DNA of 64,000 bases from an uncultured Oscillospiraceae bacterium (GCA_910587255.1 CAJUKT010000088.1:13100-77099); one strand, 5' to 3'; shown: positions 18,736-27,939, counted from the stretch's first letter. Notes: generated by a model not told the origin, from the sequence alone. Numbers and translations: made by a program.

Positions 18736-21156
18736 ATGGATGTAAAAACGATTATCAATCGGATGACACTGGAGGAGAAGTGCGCTCTGCTGTCTGGAGC
18801 AGAAACCTTTAAAACCCGGGAGATTCCCCGACTTGGCATTCCCCAGATGTGGCTGTCAGACGGTCCTAATGGCATCCGCAAGCAAGCGGGAGAGAGCGAT
18901 CACCTGGGGTTGAACCCCAGCGTGGCAGCCACTTGCTTCCCAACTGCATCGGCGGCTGCCGCTGCATGGGATCTGGCGCTGGGAGAGGAGATTGGTGTGG
19001 CCTTGGGGGAAGAGGCCGCCGCGCAGGACGTTGCGGTTCTGCTGGGACCCGGTCTCAACATCAAGCGCAGTCCGCTGTGTGGGAGAAACTTTGAGTATTT
19101 TAGCGAGGATCCCTTTCTTTCAGGAAAGCTGGCAGCTGCCTTTGTGCGGGGCATTCAGTCCAAGGGGGTTTCCGCCTGCCCGAAACATTTCGCTGTCAAC
19201 TCCCAGGAGTTGCGACGGATGGCTACTGACAGTGTGGTGGACGAGCGCACCCTGCGCGAGATCTACCTAACAGGTTTTGAAATCGCCGTCAAAGAGGGAA
19301 AACCCCGGAGCATCATGACTGCCTATAACCGTGTCAATGGCGACTATGCCAACGAGAATGGATACCTGCTGATGGATATCCTTCGAGGGGAGTGGGGCTT
19401 TGACGGCGTGGTAGTCACTGATTGGGGCGGCAGCAACGATAATGTTCAAGGTGTCCGGCTTGGTTCCACCCTGGAAATGCCTGCACCGGGCGGGGATTCC
19501 GTCCGGGAACTACTCCAGGCGGTGGAACGAGGGGAGCTGTCAGCGGCCTACATCGATCAACGGCTGGAAGAGCTGCTTCCCCTTGTTTTTGAGACCCGCA
19601 GGACGCTGGATCGGGCGCCTAAAATATTTGCCAAGGATGCGCATCACGCCCTGGCCCGCAAGGCCGCCGGCGAGTGTGCCGTACTGTTGAAAAACGAGAA
19701 CCATCTATTGCCACTCAGACCAGGCCGAAGTGTAGCTATCATTGGGGCATTTGCGGATGTCCCTCGGTATCAGGGGGCAGGTTCCAGCCTCGTCAACCCT
19801 ACCCAGCTTGACAATCTGCGGAAGGCATTGGAAAAGTCCGGCCTTGAAATTACAGGCTACGCCCCGGGCTTTGATCGCTACGGGAAATCAGATGAGGAAA
19901 AGCGGATTAATGCCGAGTTGCTGTCAAAACACTCAGATGTGGTGGTGCTGTGCTTGGGGTTGGACGAAATCCGGGAGAGCGAGGGGATGGATCGACAGCA
20001 TATGCGTTTAGCGCAGAACCAAGTCGATCTACTCAAATCAATTGCAAGCATAAATCGTAATATCGCGGTGGTACTGTTTTGCGGCGCACCGGTGGAAACA
20101 TATTGGATCCAGAAGTGCAAGGCCCTTCTCTGGGCTGGACTGGGCGGTCAGGCCGGTGCAGGAGCCGTGGCCGATCTTTTGACAGGTAGGCGGAACCCAT
20201 CGGGTAAGTTGGCAGAGACCTGGCCATTACGCTATGAGGACACCCCAGCCAGAAAGTGGTTCGGTACCCCTGGCCGCACGGTGGAATACCGTGAAGGTCT
20301 CTTTGTTGGATACCGTTACTACCAGTCTGCAGAGGTGCCGGTAGCGTTCCCATTTGGGTTTGGACTGAGCTACACTGACTTTTCCTACCGCAATTTACAG
20401 GCGGATGCCCATAGGGTATCCCTTGTAGTGGAAAATGTCGGAGGAATGGCAGGTGCGGAAATTATTCAGCTCTACGTGGAAAAGCCGGACAGCAGGCTGA
20501 TCGGCCCAAAGCGGCAGCTCAAAGGTTTTGCCAAGGTATTCTTGGAGTCCGGCGAGGCCAAGACCGTGGTCATCCCGCTGGACGGGACAGCGTTCCGTTA
20601 TTGGAACGTGGAGACTGGCGGGTGGGAGGTAGAAGGCGGGCCATACACGCTGAACATAGGTGTCTCCTGTGAGGATATCCGTCTCACCGCCATCGTCGAA
20701 GTGGAGGGCACTGGCGCAAAGCCGCCCCAGGGGATGGAAAAGCTTCCCTCTTACGCCAATGCAAAAATACAGAATGTGACCGCAGAGGAGTTTGAGGCCT
20801 TGTTGGGCCGTTCCATCCCCAACGGACAGGTGCAAATCGACCGCAACATCACCTTTGGGGAACTGAACCACGCCAGAAGCCCGCTTGCATGGATAATCTG
20901 GGGAATACTCACTATGCTTTTGAGCGGGAGCCTGAAGCGAGGCAAGCCGGATCTGAACCTCTTTTTCATCTATAATATGCCTTTGCGGGCGTTGGCAAAG
21001 ATGACAGGTGGTATGGTGAGTATGGGCATGGTAGACGCCTTGGTAATGGAGTTCAAGGGATTTTGGATCATCGGGCTTGTGCGCATGATCTGTGCGTTTT
21101 TAAAGAATCTGGTTCTGAACGCCAGGCTTGAGAAACACCTGAGTCAAAACGAGTAA
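18736..21156 (+). CDS. GH3 beta-glycosidase, conventional order, with hydrophobic C-terminal extension
   Basis: An 806-aa GH3 enzyme in the usual order. The barrel comes first (WLSDGPNGIRKQ, NIKRSPLCGRNFEYFSEDPF, CPKHFAVNSQE, nucleophile Asp in VVVTDWGGSND). Then come the alpha/beta sandwich (ECAVLLKNENHLLPLRPG) and the FnIII-like domain after FPFGFGLSYTDF. There is no signal peptide, so the active site is probably cytoplasmic. The last ~110 residues add hydrophobic stretches (SPLAWIIWGILTMLLSG, GFWIIGLVRMICAFL) not part of standard GH3, suggesting attachment to the inner membrane face. It may finish oligosaccharides released by the two surface enzymes (inference). Ribosome site AAGGAGGG. Confidence 0.88.
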   Translation: MDVKTIINRMTLEEKCALLSGAETFKTREIPRLGIPQMWLSDGPNGIRKQAGESDHLGLNPSVAATCFPTASAAAAAWDLALGEEIGVALGEEAAAQDVAVLLGPGLNIKRSPLCGRNFEYFSEDPFLSGKLAAAFVRGIQSKGVSACPKHFAVNSQELRRMATDSVVDERTLREIYLTGFEIAVKEGKPRSIMTAYNRVNGDYANENGYLLMDILRGEWGFDGVVVTDWGGSNDNVQGVRLGSTLEMPAPGGDSVRELLQAVERGELSAAYIDQRLEELLPLVFETRRTLDRAPKIFAKDAHHALARKAAGECAVLLKNENHLLPLRPGRSVAIIGAFADVPRYQGAGSSLVNPTQLDNLRKALEKSGLEITGYAPGFDRYGKSDEEKRINAELLSKHSDVVVLCLGLDEIRESEGMDRQHMRLAQNQVDLLKSIASINRNIAVVLFCGAPVETYWIQKCKALLWAGLGGQAGAGAVADLLTGRRNPSGKLAETWPLRYEDTPARKWFGTPGRTVEYREGLFVGYRYYQSAEVPVAFPFGFGLSYTDFSYRNLQADAHRVSLVVENVGGMAGAEIIQLYVEKPDSRLIGPKRQLKGFAKVFLESGEAKTVVIPLDGTAFRYWNVETGGWEVEGGPYTLNIGVSCEDIRLTAIVEVEGTGAKPPQGMEKLPSYANAKIQNVTAEEFEALLGRSIPNGQVQIDRNITFGELNHARSPLAWIIWGILTMLLSGSLKRGKPDLNLFFIYNMPLRALAKMTGGMVSMGMVDALVMEFKGFWIIGLVRMICAFLKNLVLNARLEKHLSQNE

Positions 21157-21175
21157 ACTAAAAAGAGAATGTACT

Positions 21176-21706
21176 ATGAGCGAGCCGCAGCTGAAATTGA
21201 ATATCTGGGAAAAGTTTGCAGGCGAGCATCCCAAAGCCGCCAAATGGATCCGGGAGGGTGGGCTGTTCGTCATCGTCAGCAACCTGATCACTGTGATGAA
21301 GTATTTCATCCTGCAAGGTCTGCCCTATGCCTTCGAGAACCTGAAGGACGTGAAATTCGGTTGGCCGGGTATCCCCGTCAGCCTGTTCGGGGTGAACTTC
21401 GACTGGAATATTTTCGGCTACGCCGTGAAGTATAACAACGCGGGGCAGGCGATTGTGGGCAGCAACTTGGGCTACTTCACAGCCTACATGATTGCCATGG
21501 CCATAGGCGAGATCATCAATTTCCCCATCCAGAAGAACTTCGTATTCCGCAGCATGAGCAACCTGGGCAGGCAGATTGTGTGGTATGTCATCGCATTTAT
21601 TGCCATCAACTGCATCGTAACTCCATCAACTGCGTGTGGGTGGCGGTGGCCAGGCTGGTCGTCCCCGACTTTATCTACAACAAAGGTTTTACTAAGGGGC
21701 GAATAG
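21176..21706 (+). pseudogene. GtrA-like multi-spanning membrane protein, frameshifted near its end
   Basis: Encodes hydrophobic segments (EGGLFVIVSNLITVMKYFIL; GYFTAYMIAMAIGEIINF; IVWYVIAFIAIN) and the PIQKNFVFRS motif typical of GtrA-like proteins, thought to help move lipid-linked sugars across the membrane. At about 21617 the frame slips. The +1 frame continues the expected last helix as NSINCVWVAVARLVVPDFIYNKGFTKG, so one base is probably missing. It is either a recently broken gene or a read error. It is the last gene of the GH3 cargo and ends before a strong terminator. Confidence 0.65.
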
Positions 21707-21847
21707 GTAGAGAATCCCCAGTTTCCCATGTTCGTCCAACATACTGTATGTGCTGTTGCTTTGTTTTAAATTCCAGGCGATCAGCAAATTCTATTCACTG
21801 TCTGATAACGCTCAGAGGAATACTTGTAGAAAGCTAATCATCTTTGC

Positions 21848-21889
21848 AAAAGGGCCGCAGATGCGAAAAGCATTTGCGGCCCTTTTTTA
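21848..21889 (+). terminator. Rho-independent terminator at the end of the GH3 cargo
   Basis: AAAGGGCCGCA/TGCGGCCCTTTTTT pair in a long stem followed by T6. The interval 21707-22035 otherwise shows no coding signal; it contains this terminator and the leader of the next gene. Confidence 0.9.
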
Positions 21890-22035
21890 TTCGACATTTT
21901 TCCCCATAATCCGACACAAAATGCTGCCAGATTGTGAGGAAAGGTGCCGAACCCAACCGCCCCACTGCCGGGGCCCTCCGGCTTCTGAAATCAAAGTTTT
22001 CACCCAAATTTCAGAAGAAACAGGAGGTCTGCCCT

Positions 22036-22455
22036 ATGGCAGAAGCCAAGAATTATTATATTAAAGTCCCGGGTGCCCTGGTTGAAGTAACCGAGGAGTT
22101 ATATCTCACCTATTACCGTTTACGTCGCCGCTGCTCCGCTGTACAGGAGAAGGATACATACAACGGCGTGACTTCCTATGACGCCCTTGATACCGAAGAT
22201 ATGCTGGGGGTGGACAATATCCCGGATTCAAAATCCCCCAGTGTCGAGGATTCCGTAATGGGCAACCTGCTTCGGGAAAAACTCCAATTCTGCTTGTCTC
22301 AGCTTACGCTCCCAGAGCAGCTTCTCATTAACGCACTTTTTTATGAACAGAAAACGGAACGGGAATATGCCAAAACCCTTGGCATTTCCCAGACTGCAGT
22401 GAATAAACGCCGCCATAAGGTGCTGGAGAAATTGCGCCGTTTGATGGAAACTTAA
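22036..22455 (+). CDS. Sigma-70 region 4-like regulator of the mobile element
   Basis: A 139-aa protein whose C-terminal third is a sigma region 4 helix-turn-helix (LREKLQFCLSQLTLPEQLLI, EREYAKTLGISQTAVNKRR, VLEKLRRLM). The N-terminal half lacks regions 2 and 3, so it is not a complete sigma factor. Such proteins are common regulators in Clostridia conjugative elements. ATG 22036 follows CAGGAGG with good spacing. It marks the return to element backbone after the GH3 cargo and probably controls transfer or excision genes. Confidence 0.8.
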   Translation: MAEAKNYYIKVPGALVEVTEELYLTYYRLRRRCSAVQEKDTYNGVTSYDALDTEDMLGVDNIPDSKSPSVEDSVMGNLLREKLQFCLSQLTLPEQLLINALFYEQKTEREYAKTLGISQTAVNKRRHKVLEKLRRLMET

Positions 22456-22467
22456 AATTTTTGGTTG

Positions 22468-22945
22468 TCAACCCCCTCACGAATCTGGATAAGTAGTGAG
22501 GGGGTTGTCCCTTGCCCCCGGTGAACCTTGAAAAACACCGGGCCAGCCTGGTTACATCCGGAGACTGAAATACGTTCCCTGACGAGCAAGCGACCCTGGA
22601 GGGTGCGCCAAGACCCGCCTGTGGGGGTTCCCCCCATCAAAGACGGCCAAATAAGGCGGCGAGCGGTACCCACCCGTCCAGAAACGGCGGACAAGCTGTT
22701 TTGCAACGACCTCGTCAGTACACATTGATACTCCTGCCTGCGGGCAGCTCGGAGCGATCCTCGGAGGGGTGAAATTCCCGTGACGCGCACAGCGCGGTTT
22801 CAGTCTGCCGCCCATGCCTGGGGGAGTAGTGTCGAATACAGGCAAGCGAAGGACAGGAATACAACGTCCTTCGGGTATTCTCATGTTTTTGATTTCAGAT
22901 GCCACGGGGGTCACTCAACGCAGCTGGGCGGCCCCCGTTTTTCTG
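22468..22945 (+). ncRNA. Candidate large structured noncoding RNA
   Basis: A 530-nt gene-free stretch rich in stems. It opens with a perfect 12-bp hairpin (CAACCCCCTCAC/GTGAGGGGGTTG, 22468-22506). It continues through small stems such as GTGGGGGTTCCCCCCA near 22621, CTGCCTGCGGGCAG near 22734 and GAAGGAC/GTCCTTC near 22848. It ends in a terminator-like ACGGGGG/CCCCCGT stem plus T5 (22903-22942). No frame has a credible ribosome site or protein. It resembles large RNAs carried by mobile elements, but I cannot place it in a named family. The alternative is a long leader for the small Cys-rich gene just downstream. Confidence 0.45.
22903..22943 (+). terminator. Terminator closing the candidate structured RNA
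   Basis: ACGGGGG at 22903-22909 pairs with CCCCCGT at 22932-22938, followed by a T-run. It sits 45 nt before the next small gene. Confidence 0.7.
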
Positions 22946-22987
22946 GAATCAAGCGCCAAACTGTACAATAGCAGAGGAGGTGTAGAA

Positions 22988-23131
22988 ATGAGGTGCCCAT
23001 ATGCCAAATCAACAGACGAATTTTATGGATGGAAGTGCGGGATTACCGGGGGAGAATGTGAGCTTATCTTCCCAGATGAAAAATACTGTACCGCATTGGA
23101 TGATGACCCGAAAGAAGATGTTCCAGGGTAA
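22988..23131 (+). CDS. Small cysteine-containing protein
   Basis: A 47-aa protein with cysteines in the N-terminal MRCPYAK and in KCGITGGECEL and KYCTALDDD, a spacing that could bind a metal or form a small zinc-ribbon-like fold. The acidic tail ends in DDDPKEDVPG. A strong GAGGAGG ribosome site precedes ATG 22988, so translation is likely. It lies between the candidate structured RNA and a GC-rich hairpin (AGCCGGGGCG/CGCCCCGGCT, 23136-23159). I do not recognise a named family. Confidence 0.65.
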   Translation: MRCPYAKSTDEFYGWKCGITGGECELIFPDEKYCTALDDDPKEDVPG

Positions 23132-23263
23132 AAAGTGAGCCGGGGCGGCAACGCCCCGGCTCTTGAGGATGGAGGATAGAATGAAAAAGAAAGAGTATCT
23201 CTTGCAAGTTTTATGATAGAGGTACTTCATTACAAAAGTTTACGCAGAAGTGTTACAAAAGCA

Positions 23264-25171
23264 TTAAACTTCATTCCGTCCCTTTTCCGCTGCCAGCTCA
23301 TCCAGCGCAAGCTGCACCGCGCATTTCTTTGCGCTGGCTGAACTGAAATAGCGCACAGGAATGCCGTTCTTCCGGGCAGCGTCAATGATGCGGTCATAAT
23401 ATTTGTGGGACATGGCATTGACTTGGAGCCACACCACGTCCGCACCCCGGACAATGTTGAGATCAGGCAAGTCCTCCCGGTCATAGAAACGGGCACCGGG
23501 CAGCAGCGGCTTCACCGCCTTGCGCCAGCTGTCGTGGCCACCGAACACCGCCACCCGCCGCCTCACCTGCCACGGCAGCTCCACCAGCGGGCCGCTGTCC
23601 TCCTCCGCTCCATCCTCTCCAGCCCTCAGATTATAGAGGGTTTCCCGGAGCTGGGCCAGCTCCGCGCGGTCAATCCCGCCCTTTTGCTCCGCAGCCCGGA
23701 GCTGTTCCTTCAGCCGCCCCGCCGCACGCTCCGCGTCATGAAGCGCACCCCGCAGTTCCTTCACCTTCCGAGCCAGCGATTCGATTTGCGCGGCGTGATC
23801 CTCAGCGGGAAGCGGAGCGGACGGGGGTTCCTCTGTTTCCTCTGAAGGGGCATCCGCATCCCCGCCGTCGTCAAAGGGCCAGTCGAATGCTTTCCATCCA
23901 TGCTCCCCGGCGTCGGTATAATAGGCGAACATCGCCCCAAAGGCCAGCTCCCGGGCCCGCTGTTCCGCAATCCCATAGGACATGAACCAACGGATCAGTT
24001 TATCGGACGACTGCTGATCCCGGGGCGGTATCACGCCGGTGGCGATGTAAAACAGCCGTGCCTCGGAGACCAGCCAGTCCGGGACGTCACCGTCCCCCGT
24101 ATCATCTTCGGAAACCATCCGATACTCGTACCGCAGCCTGTAGTCCGGCCCGCCCGGTTCGGACAGATCGGCTCTGGCGTCAAAGTCGTCCTGTGTCCAG
24201 GGCAGGTGCCGCTCGGCGCAGACCATCACGATGGCGGTGAGGCTGTTCAGATTAGCCAGCGCGTCCTTCTCCCGCTCCAGCAGCAGATAGGCGGCGCACA
24301 TCGCGTAGGGATCGTCCGTGCCGTATCCAGACAGCAGTTCCGCCGCCTTCCGGGAACCAAGCTGCTCCTGAATCTCCGCCACCGGGCGGCAGATCAGCTC
24401 CGGGCCCATGAACAACGCAATCGTATCCGGGCGCTCTGAGGGCAAAAGATCGTCCGGCTGCATGAAATCCGGGCCAGGCAGGCTTGCCCCCAAAAAGGGA
24501 GGCGGCTCCGATGTTACAGGCTGGAGCCGGTTATAGACCTCCAGAATCCGATCCATGTAATCCAGAAAAGCGGCTTTGAACCGCTGGCGGAGCTCCGCAG
24601 CGGCTTCATCATCGACCAGGGCCAGCAGAGCCCGGAACTCCTTGCGGTATGCCCCGTCCCGGTCACGCAGAAGGGTCAATGTGCGAACCAACACATCCCG
24701 GGAGTGATCCAGATCCTCCGAAAAAGGGATATCGTATTCCAGCCGCTCGTCCGGTTCCAGGGGCAGCAGGGAAAGATAGTCGTCATCGCTGCCGCAATGC
24801 ATCTCCCAGTAATCCAGCAGCCACAGCGCGGCGCCCAGCAGGAAGTCCGTGCGCCGGGCCATCCGTGCCGACAGGGGCGCGGGAATCGCCGCCGTCGCGG
24901 AAACCACCTTGACCACGGCCTTCCGTCCATATGTTCCGGCATACCGCTCACACAGCGGTGCCGCCACCGCCATGGCGGCGCTCTGATGGAGCCGCGCGGC
25001 GGCTGGGGTCACCCAGTCCAGCCCGTTCTCCGTGCCGCTGCGGAACTGCCGGTAGATGGAAAATTCCTCGGAGAACGCCTCCTGTTCCGCCGCGCTGAGC
25101 GGCTGGGAACGCACGGGCTCACCGGCTATCCTCCACATCTTGCTGGGGACGGCTTTTTTCTTTGCGCACAT
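23264..25171 (-). CDS. DUF2325 domain protein with central coiled coil
   Basis: A 635-aa protein of unknown function. The N-terminal ~450 residues are helical and without a recognised domain. A coiled coil follows (QIESLARKVKELRGAL to ELAQLRETLYNL), then a C-terminal DUF2325 domain: RRVAVFGGHDSWRK, GADVVWLQVNAMSHKYYDRI and PVRYFSSASAKKC, a Rossmann-like fold. Such genes recur in Clostridia mobile elements. The start MCAKKKAV (25171) is preferred; an upstream in-frame GTG at 25228 overlaps promoter-like sequence (TATACT near 25205). It is the only element-backbone gene on the reverse strand here and faces the sigma-like gene. Confidence 0.75.
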   Translation of the reverse strand: MCAKKKAVPSKMWRIAGEPVRSQPLSAAEQEAFSEEFSIYRQFRSGTENGLDWVTPAAARLHQSAAMAVAAPLCERYAGTYGRKAVVKVVSATAAIPAPLSARMARRTDFLLGAALWLLDYWEMHCGSDDDYLSLLPLEPDERLEYDIPFSEDLDHSRDVLVRTLTLLRDRDGAYRKEFRALLALVDDEAAAELRQRFKAAFLDYMDRILEVYNRLQPVTSEPPPFLGASLPGPDFMQPDDLLPSERPDTIALFMGPELICRPVAEIQEQLGSRKAAELLSGYGTDDPYAMCAAYLLLEREKDALANLNSLTAIVMVCAERHLPWTQDDFDARADLSEPGGPDYRLRYEYRMVSEDDTGDGDVPDWLVSEARLFYIATGVIPPRDQQSSDKLIRWFMSYGIAEQRARELAFGAMFAYYTDAGEHGWKAFDWPFDDGGDADAPSEETEEPPSAPLPAEDHAAQIESLARKVKELRGALHDAERAAGRLKEQLRAAEQKGGIDRAELAQLRETLYNLRAGEDGAEEDSGPLVELPWQVRRRVAVFGGHDSWRKAVKPLLPGARFYDREDLPDLNIVRGADVVWLQVNAMSHKYYDRIIDAARKNGIPVRYFSSASAKKCAVQLALDELAAEKGRNEV

Positions 25172-25265
25172 GGCTGTCACCGCCTTGTTTTCTCTGAGGC
25201 CAGTATACCATAGTTCTCCCAACGGCACAAACAGTTTCTACCATTCGAAGGAGGCACTACAAAAG

Positions 25266-25427
25266 ATGAATGCAGAACAAATATCAATGCCAAACGCCAA
25301 TATCGACTGCTGCGGTATCCGCAACCTGCTCCGGCTGTTGTCCGGGCACGGGTTTACCGAGCAGGAGCTGAAAAAAATCACCGCCCGAATCGTCAAAACC
25401 ACGGGCGCGGACATCGTTTTTTGTTGA
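25266..25427 (+). CDS. Small protein preceding the recombinase cluster
   Basis: A 53-aa protein (MNAEQISMPNANIDCCG, then LSGHGFTEQELKKITARI) with a GAAGGAGG ribosome site, transcribed divergently from the DUF2325 gene. The LSGHGFTEQELKKI segment looks like a short helical pair. It lies 78 nt before the first serine recombinase. No function is recognised; an excisionase-like or directionality role is possible from position only. Confidence 0.6.
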   Translation: MNAEQISMPNANIDCCGIRNLLRLLSGHGFTEQELKKITARIVKTTGADIVFC

Positions 25428-25504
25428 GTTTCACCGCTCGAATTTCATAGCTATTCGGGCCGGGTTGTGGTACTGTTTGTTGCTGACAGAAGGAGGTGCA
25501 GACC

Positions 25505-27106
25505 ATGGGCAGACAGCCGCAGACCAGCGGGAGCCTCGCGCTGGAACAGAAGAATGTTATTGTGATCGAGGCCGCGCCAAGACAGGAGCCGGAGAAGCTC
25601 CGGGTAGCGGCCTACTGCCGGGTCAGTTCGGACTCCACCGACCAGCTCAACTCCTTCATGGCCCAGCTCAACTACTACACCACCTTGATCGGCTCCAAGG
25701 AGAACTGGACGCTGGCTGACCTCTATGCCGACGAGGGTATCACAGGCACCTCGGCGGAGAAGCGCCCGGACTTCCAACGCCTCTTGGCGGACTGCCGCCG
25801 TGGGCGGGTAGACAAGGTGCTGGTCAAGTCTGTCTCCCGGTTCGCCCGCAACGCCAGGGACTGCTTGAGCACCATCCGGGAGCTGAAGTCCATCGGTGTG
25901 GGGGTGTGCTTCGAGGAGCAGCATATCGACACGTCCAATATGAGCGGTGAGCTGCTCACCGCCGTATTTGCCGCCATGGCGCAGCGGGAGAGCCAGAACA
26001 TCTCGGAAAATATGCGCTGGAGCTACCAGGCGCGCATGAAGGGCGGTACCTTCCTCCCCGCTGCCGTCCCCTTTGGCTATGTTCTCCGGGACAGGAAAAT
26101 TGAGATTGACGAGGAGCGGGCGGAGATCGTCCGGCAAATCTTCCGGGACTATCTGGCCGGTCAAAGCATGGAGGAGATTGCGTCCCGGCTCAACCGGGAG
26201 GGCGTCCTGGTGCGGATCGGCAAAGCGGATCGGCAGTGGGCCCACACCGCCGTATCCTACATCCTGTCCAACGAGCGGTACATCGGGGACTCCCTCTGGC
26301 AGAAAACCTACGCCACCGACACCCTCCCCACCCAGCAGGTGAAAAACCACGGGGAGCGGGAGCAATACTATGCCAAGGCCACTCACCCGCCCATCATCGA
26401 CCGGGGCACCTTCCAGGCCGTCCAGGAACTGAAGCGTAAAAGGCACGAACATCAGGGTGACAGGCCAAGACGGAACGCTCCAATGCAGGGCATGATATTC
26501 TGCGGCGAGTGCGGGGCGTTGTACCGGCAGAGAATCTGCCGCGGCAAGGTGTTTTGGGTGTGCTACGGCCACGACCGGGGCAAAGACGTCTGCCCTTCCG
26601 GGCGGATCCCTGAGGAGGAGATCCACGCCGCCTTCCTCCGGGTGTACCACAAGCTCCGCCTCCACGGGGAGCCCATCCTCAAGCAGATGATCTCAGACCT
26701 CCAGTCCGTCCGGGAACGGCGGATGCTCTGGAGTCAGGACATCGTGGCGCTGAACCAAACAATTGCTGACGTATCCGATCAGGGTCGAATGCTGGCCGAC
26801 ATGAACAAGTGCGGCCTGGTCGACCCTGATATTTTTATATCCCAGAGCAATGAACTGGCCCGCCAGCTCCGGGCCGCAAAGCAGGAAAAGGAGCGGCTTC
26901 TGGCCGATGGGGACGACGACGCCATCCCCAGGACGCGGGAGCTGCTGGAAACGCTGGAAACCCTGCCAGAGTTCCTCCCCGCCTTCGATGGCGAGATCTT
27001 CGCCGACTTGGTGGAGCGGATCACGGCGGATGGAGATGGCCGCCTGCGGTTCCGGCTGAAGAACGGGCTGGAATTGACCGAAACCACCGAGAGGAGTGTG
27101 CGCTGA
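25505..27106 (+). CDS. Large serine recombinase 1
   Basis: A 533-aa integrase. The N-terminal resolvase domain has catalytic Ser in AAYCRVSSDS and the conserved YADEGITGTSAEKRPDFQRLL and KSVSRFARNARD motifs with the active-site arginines. It continues with a recombinase domain (RQIFRDYLAGQSMEEIASRLN), a zinc ribbon (MIFCGECGALYRQRIC) and a coiled coil. Large serine recombinases integrate and excise elements at short att sites. ATG 25505 follows GGAGGTG. The stop overlaps the next gene in TGATG, so the pair is translationally coupled. Confidence 0.93.
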   Translation: MGRQPQTSGSLALEQKNVIVIEAAPRQEPEKLRVAAYCRVSSDSTDQLNSFMAQLNYYTTLIGSKENWTLADLYADEGITGTSAEKRPDFQRLLADCRRGRVDKVLVKSVSRFARNARDCLSTIRELKSIGVGVCFEEQHIDTSNMSGELLTAVFAAMAQRESQNISENMRWSYQARMKGGTFLPAAVPFGYVLRDRKIEIDEERAEIVRQIFRDYLAGQSMEEIASRLNREGVLVRIGKADRQWAHTAVSYILSNERYIGDSLWQKTYATDTLPTQQVKNHGEREQYYAKATHPPIIDRGTFQAVQELKRKRHEHQGDRPRRNAPMQGMIFCGECGALYRQRICRGKVFWVCYGHDRGKDVCPSGRIPEEEIHAAFLRVYHKLRLHGEPILKQMISDLQSVRERRMLWSQDIVALNQTIADVSDQGRMLADMNKCGLVDPDIFISQSNELARQLRAAKQEKERLLADGDDDAIPRTRELLETLETLPEFLPAFDGEIFADLVERITADGDGRLRFRLKNGLELTETTERSVR

Positions 27107-27921
27107 TGGCAAACCGAAAGCTGCCCTTTGGCTACTGCCTACGCAACGGGCAGGTGCGGGAGGAAACAACAGAAGCGGAGATGGTGCGGCTAATCTTCTG
27201 CCGCTACATGGAAGGCGCGTCCTATGGGACGCTGGCCGATGAGTTGAGCGCCTTAGGCTGCCCCTACGCCCCCGGCAGACCCTGGAGCAAAAACATGGTG
27301 GCGCGGATCCTCCAGGACGGGCGCTATCTGGGCAGCGCCGAGTATCCCCGGCTCCTCTCACCGGAGCTGTTCCACCAGGCCCAAAGCGCCAGGCCGGATG
27401 TGTCCGGCAGGTTGGAGTGCCCGGAGGCCAAAGATATCCGCGTCCTGGCCCGGTGTGCCCAGTGCGGCGAACCCATGCGGCGGATGCGCAAAAATTACTG
27501 GTACTGCTCCAACTGCATGGCGTCCCCCAGTAAAATCAAGGACGAAGCCCTGATCCTGTGTGTGGAGCGGCTTCTCCGCAGCCTCCGGGAGCATTCCGAA
27601 ACCATTTCCCCCGCCCCCGCTGCCGAGGACGAAAACGAAGCTGTCCAGACGGCTCAAGACCGCCTTGTCCACGAACTGGAGCAGGCCGAGTTTGATGAAG
27701 CCGCCGCAAAAGCCCAGGTCATCGCCCTGGCCTCCGCCCGGTTCAATGCCCTGGGCTCCAGGGACTACGAGACCATGCGGCTCCGCCATCTGCTGGGCAG
27801 TGCTGAACCGGGCGGCGGTTTGGATGCGGGCCTGCTCCGGCAGGTCGCCGCCGCCGTCCTGATCCACCCCTCCGGGGCTGTCAGTCTGAAACTCAGGAAC
27901 GGACAGACGATAGAAGGATGA
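27106..27921 (+). CDS. Recombinase-domain protein lacking the catalytic serine domain
   Basis: A 271-aa protein equal to the back half of a large serine recombinase. It starts at the recombinase domain (KLPFGYCLRNGQ, MVRLIFCRYMEGASYGTLADEL) and has the zinc ribbon (ARCAQCGEPMRRM, YWYCSNC). It has no resolvase domain and no catalytic serine. Its start overlaps the upstream recombinase stop (TGATG), and the ORF has a proper start and end, so it is probably a real partner rather than a fragment. It may bind att DNA, form hetero-oligomers or set directionality (inference). Confidence 0.85.
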   Translation: MANRKLPFGYCLRNGQVREETTEAEMVRLIFCRYMEGASYGTLADELSALGCPYAPGRPWSKNMVARILQDGRYLGSAEYPRLLSPELFHQAQSARPDVSGRLECPEAKDIRVLARCAQCGEPMRRMRKNYWYCSNCMASPSKIKDEALILCVERLLRSLREHSETISPAPAAEDENEAVQTAQDRLVHELEQAEFDEAAAKAQVIALASARFNALGSRDYETMRLRHLLGSAEPGGGLDAGLLRQVAAAVLIHPSGAVSLKLRNGQTIEG

Positions 27922-27939
27922 ACTGCCTCCTCTGTTGGT

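Noticed and set aside
22768..22792. Cobalamin-riboswitch-like GGTGAAATTCCC string
   Set aside because: The remaining consensus elements (B12 box and flanking stems) are not found and the downstream gene is unrelated to cobalamin.
23181..23216. 11-codon ORF MKKKEYLLQVL with a good GGAGG
   Set aside because: Could be the stub of a truncated gene, but it is too short to support.
25451..26665. 404-aa reverse-strand frame over recombinase 1
   Set aside because: Same reason: antisense shadow of conserved coding sequence.
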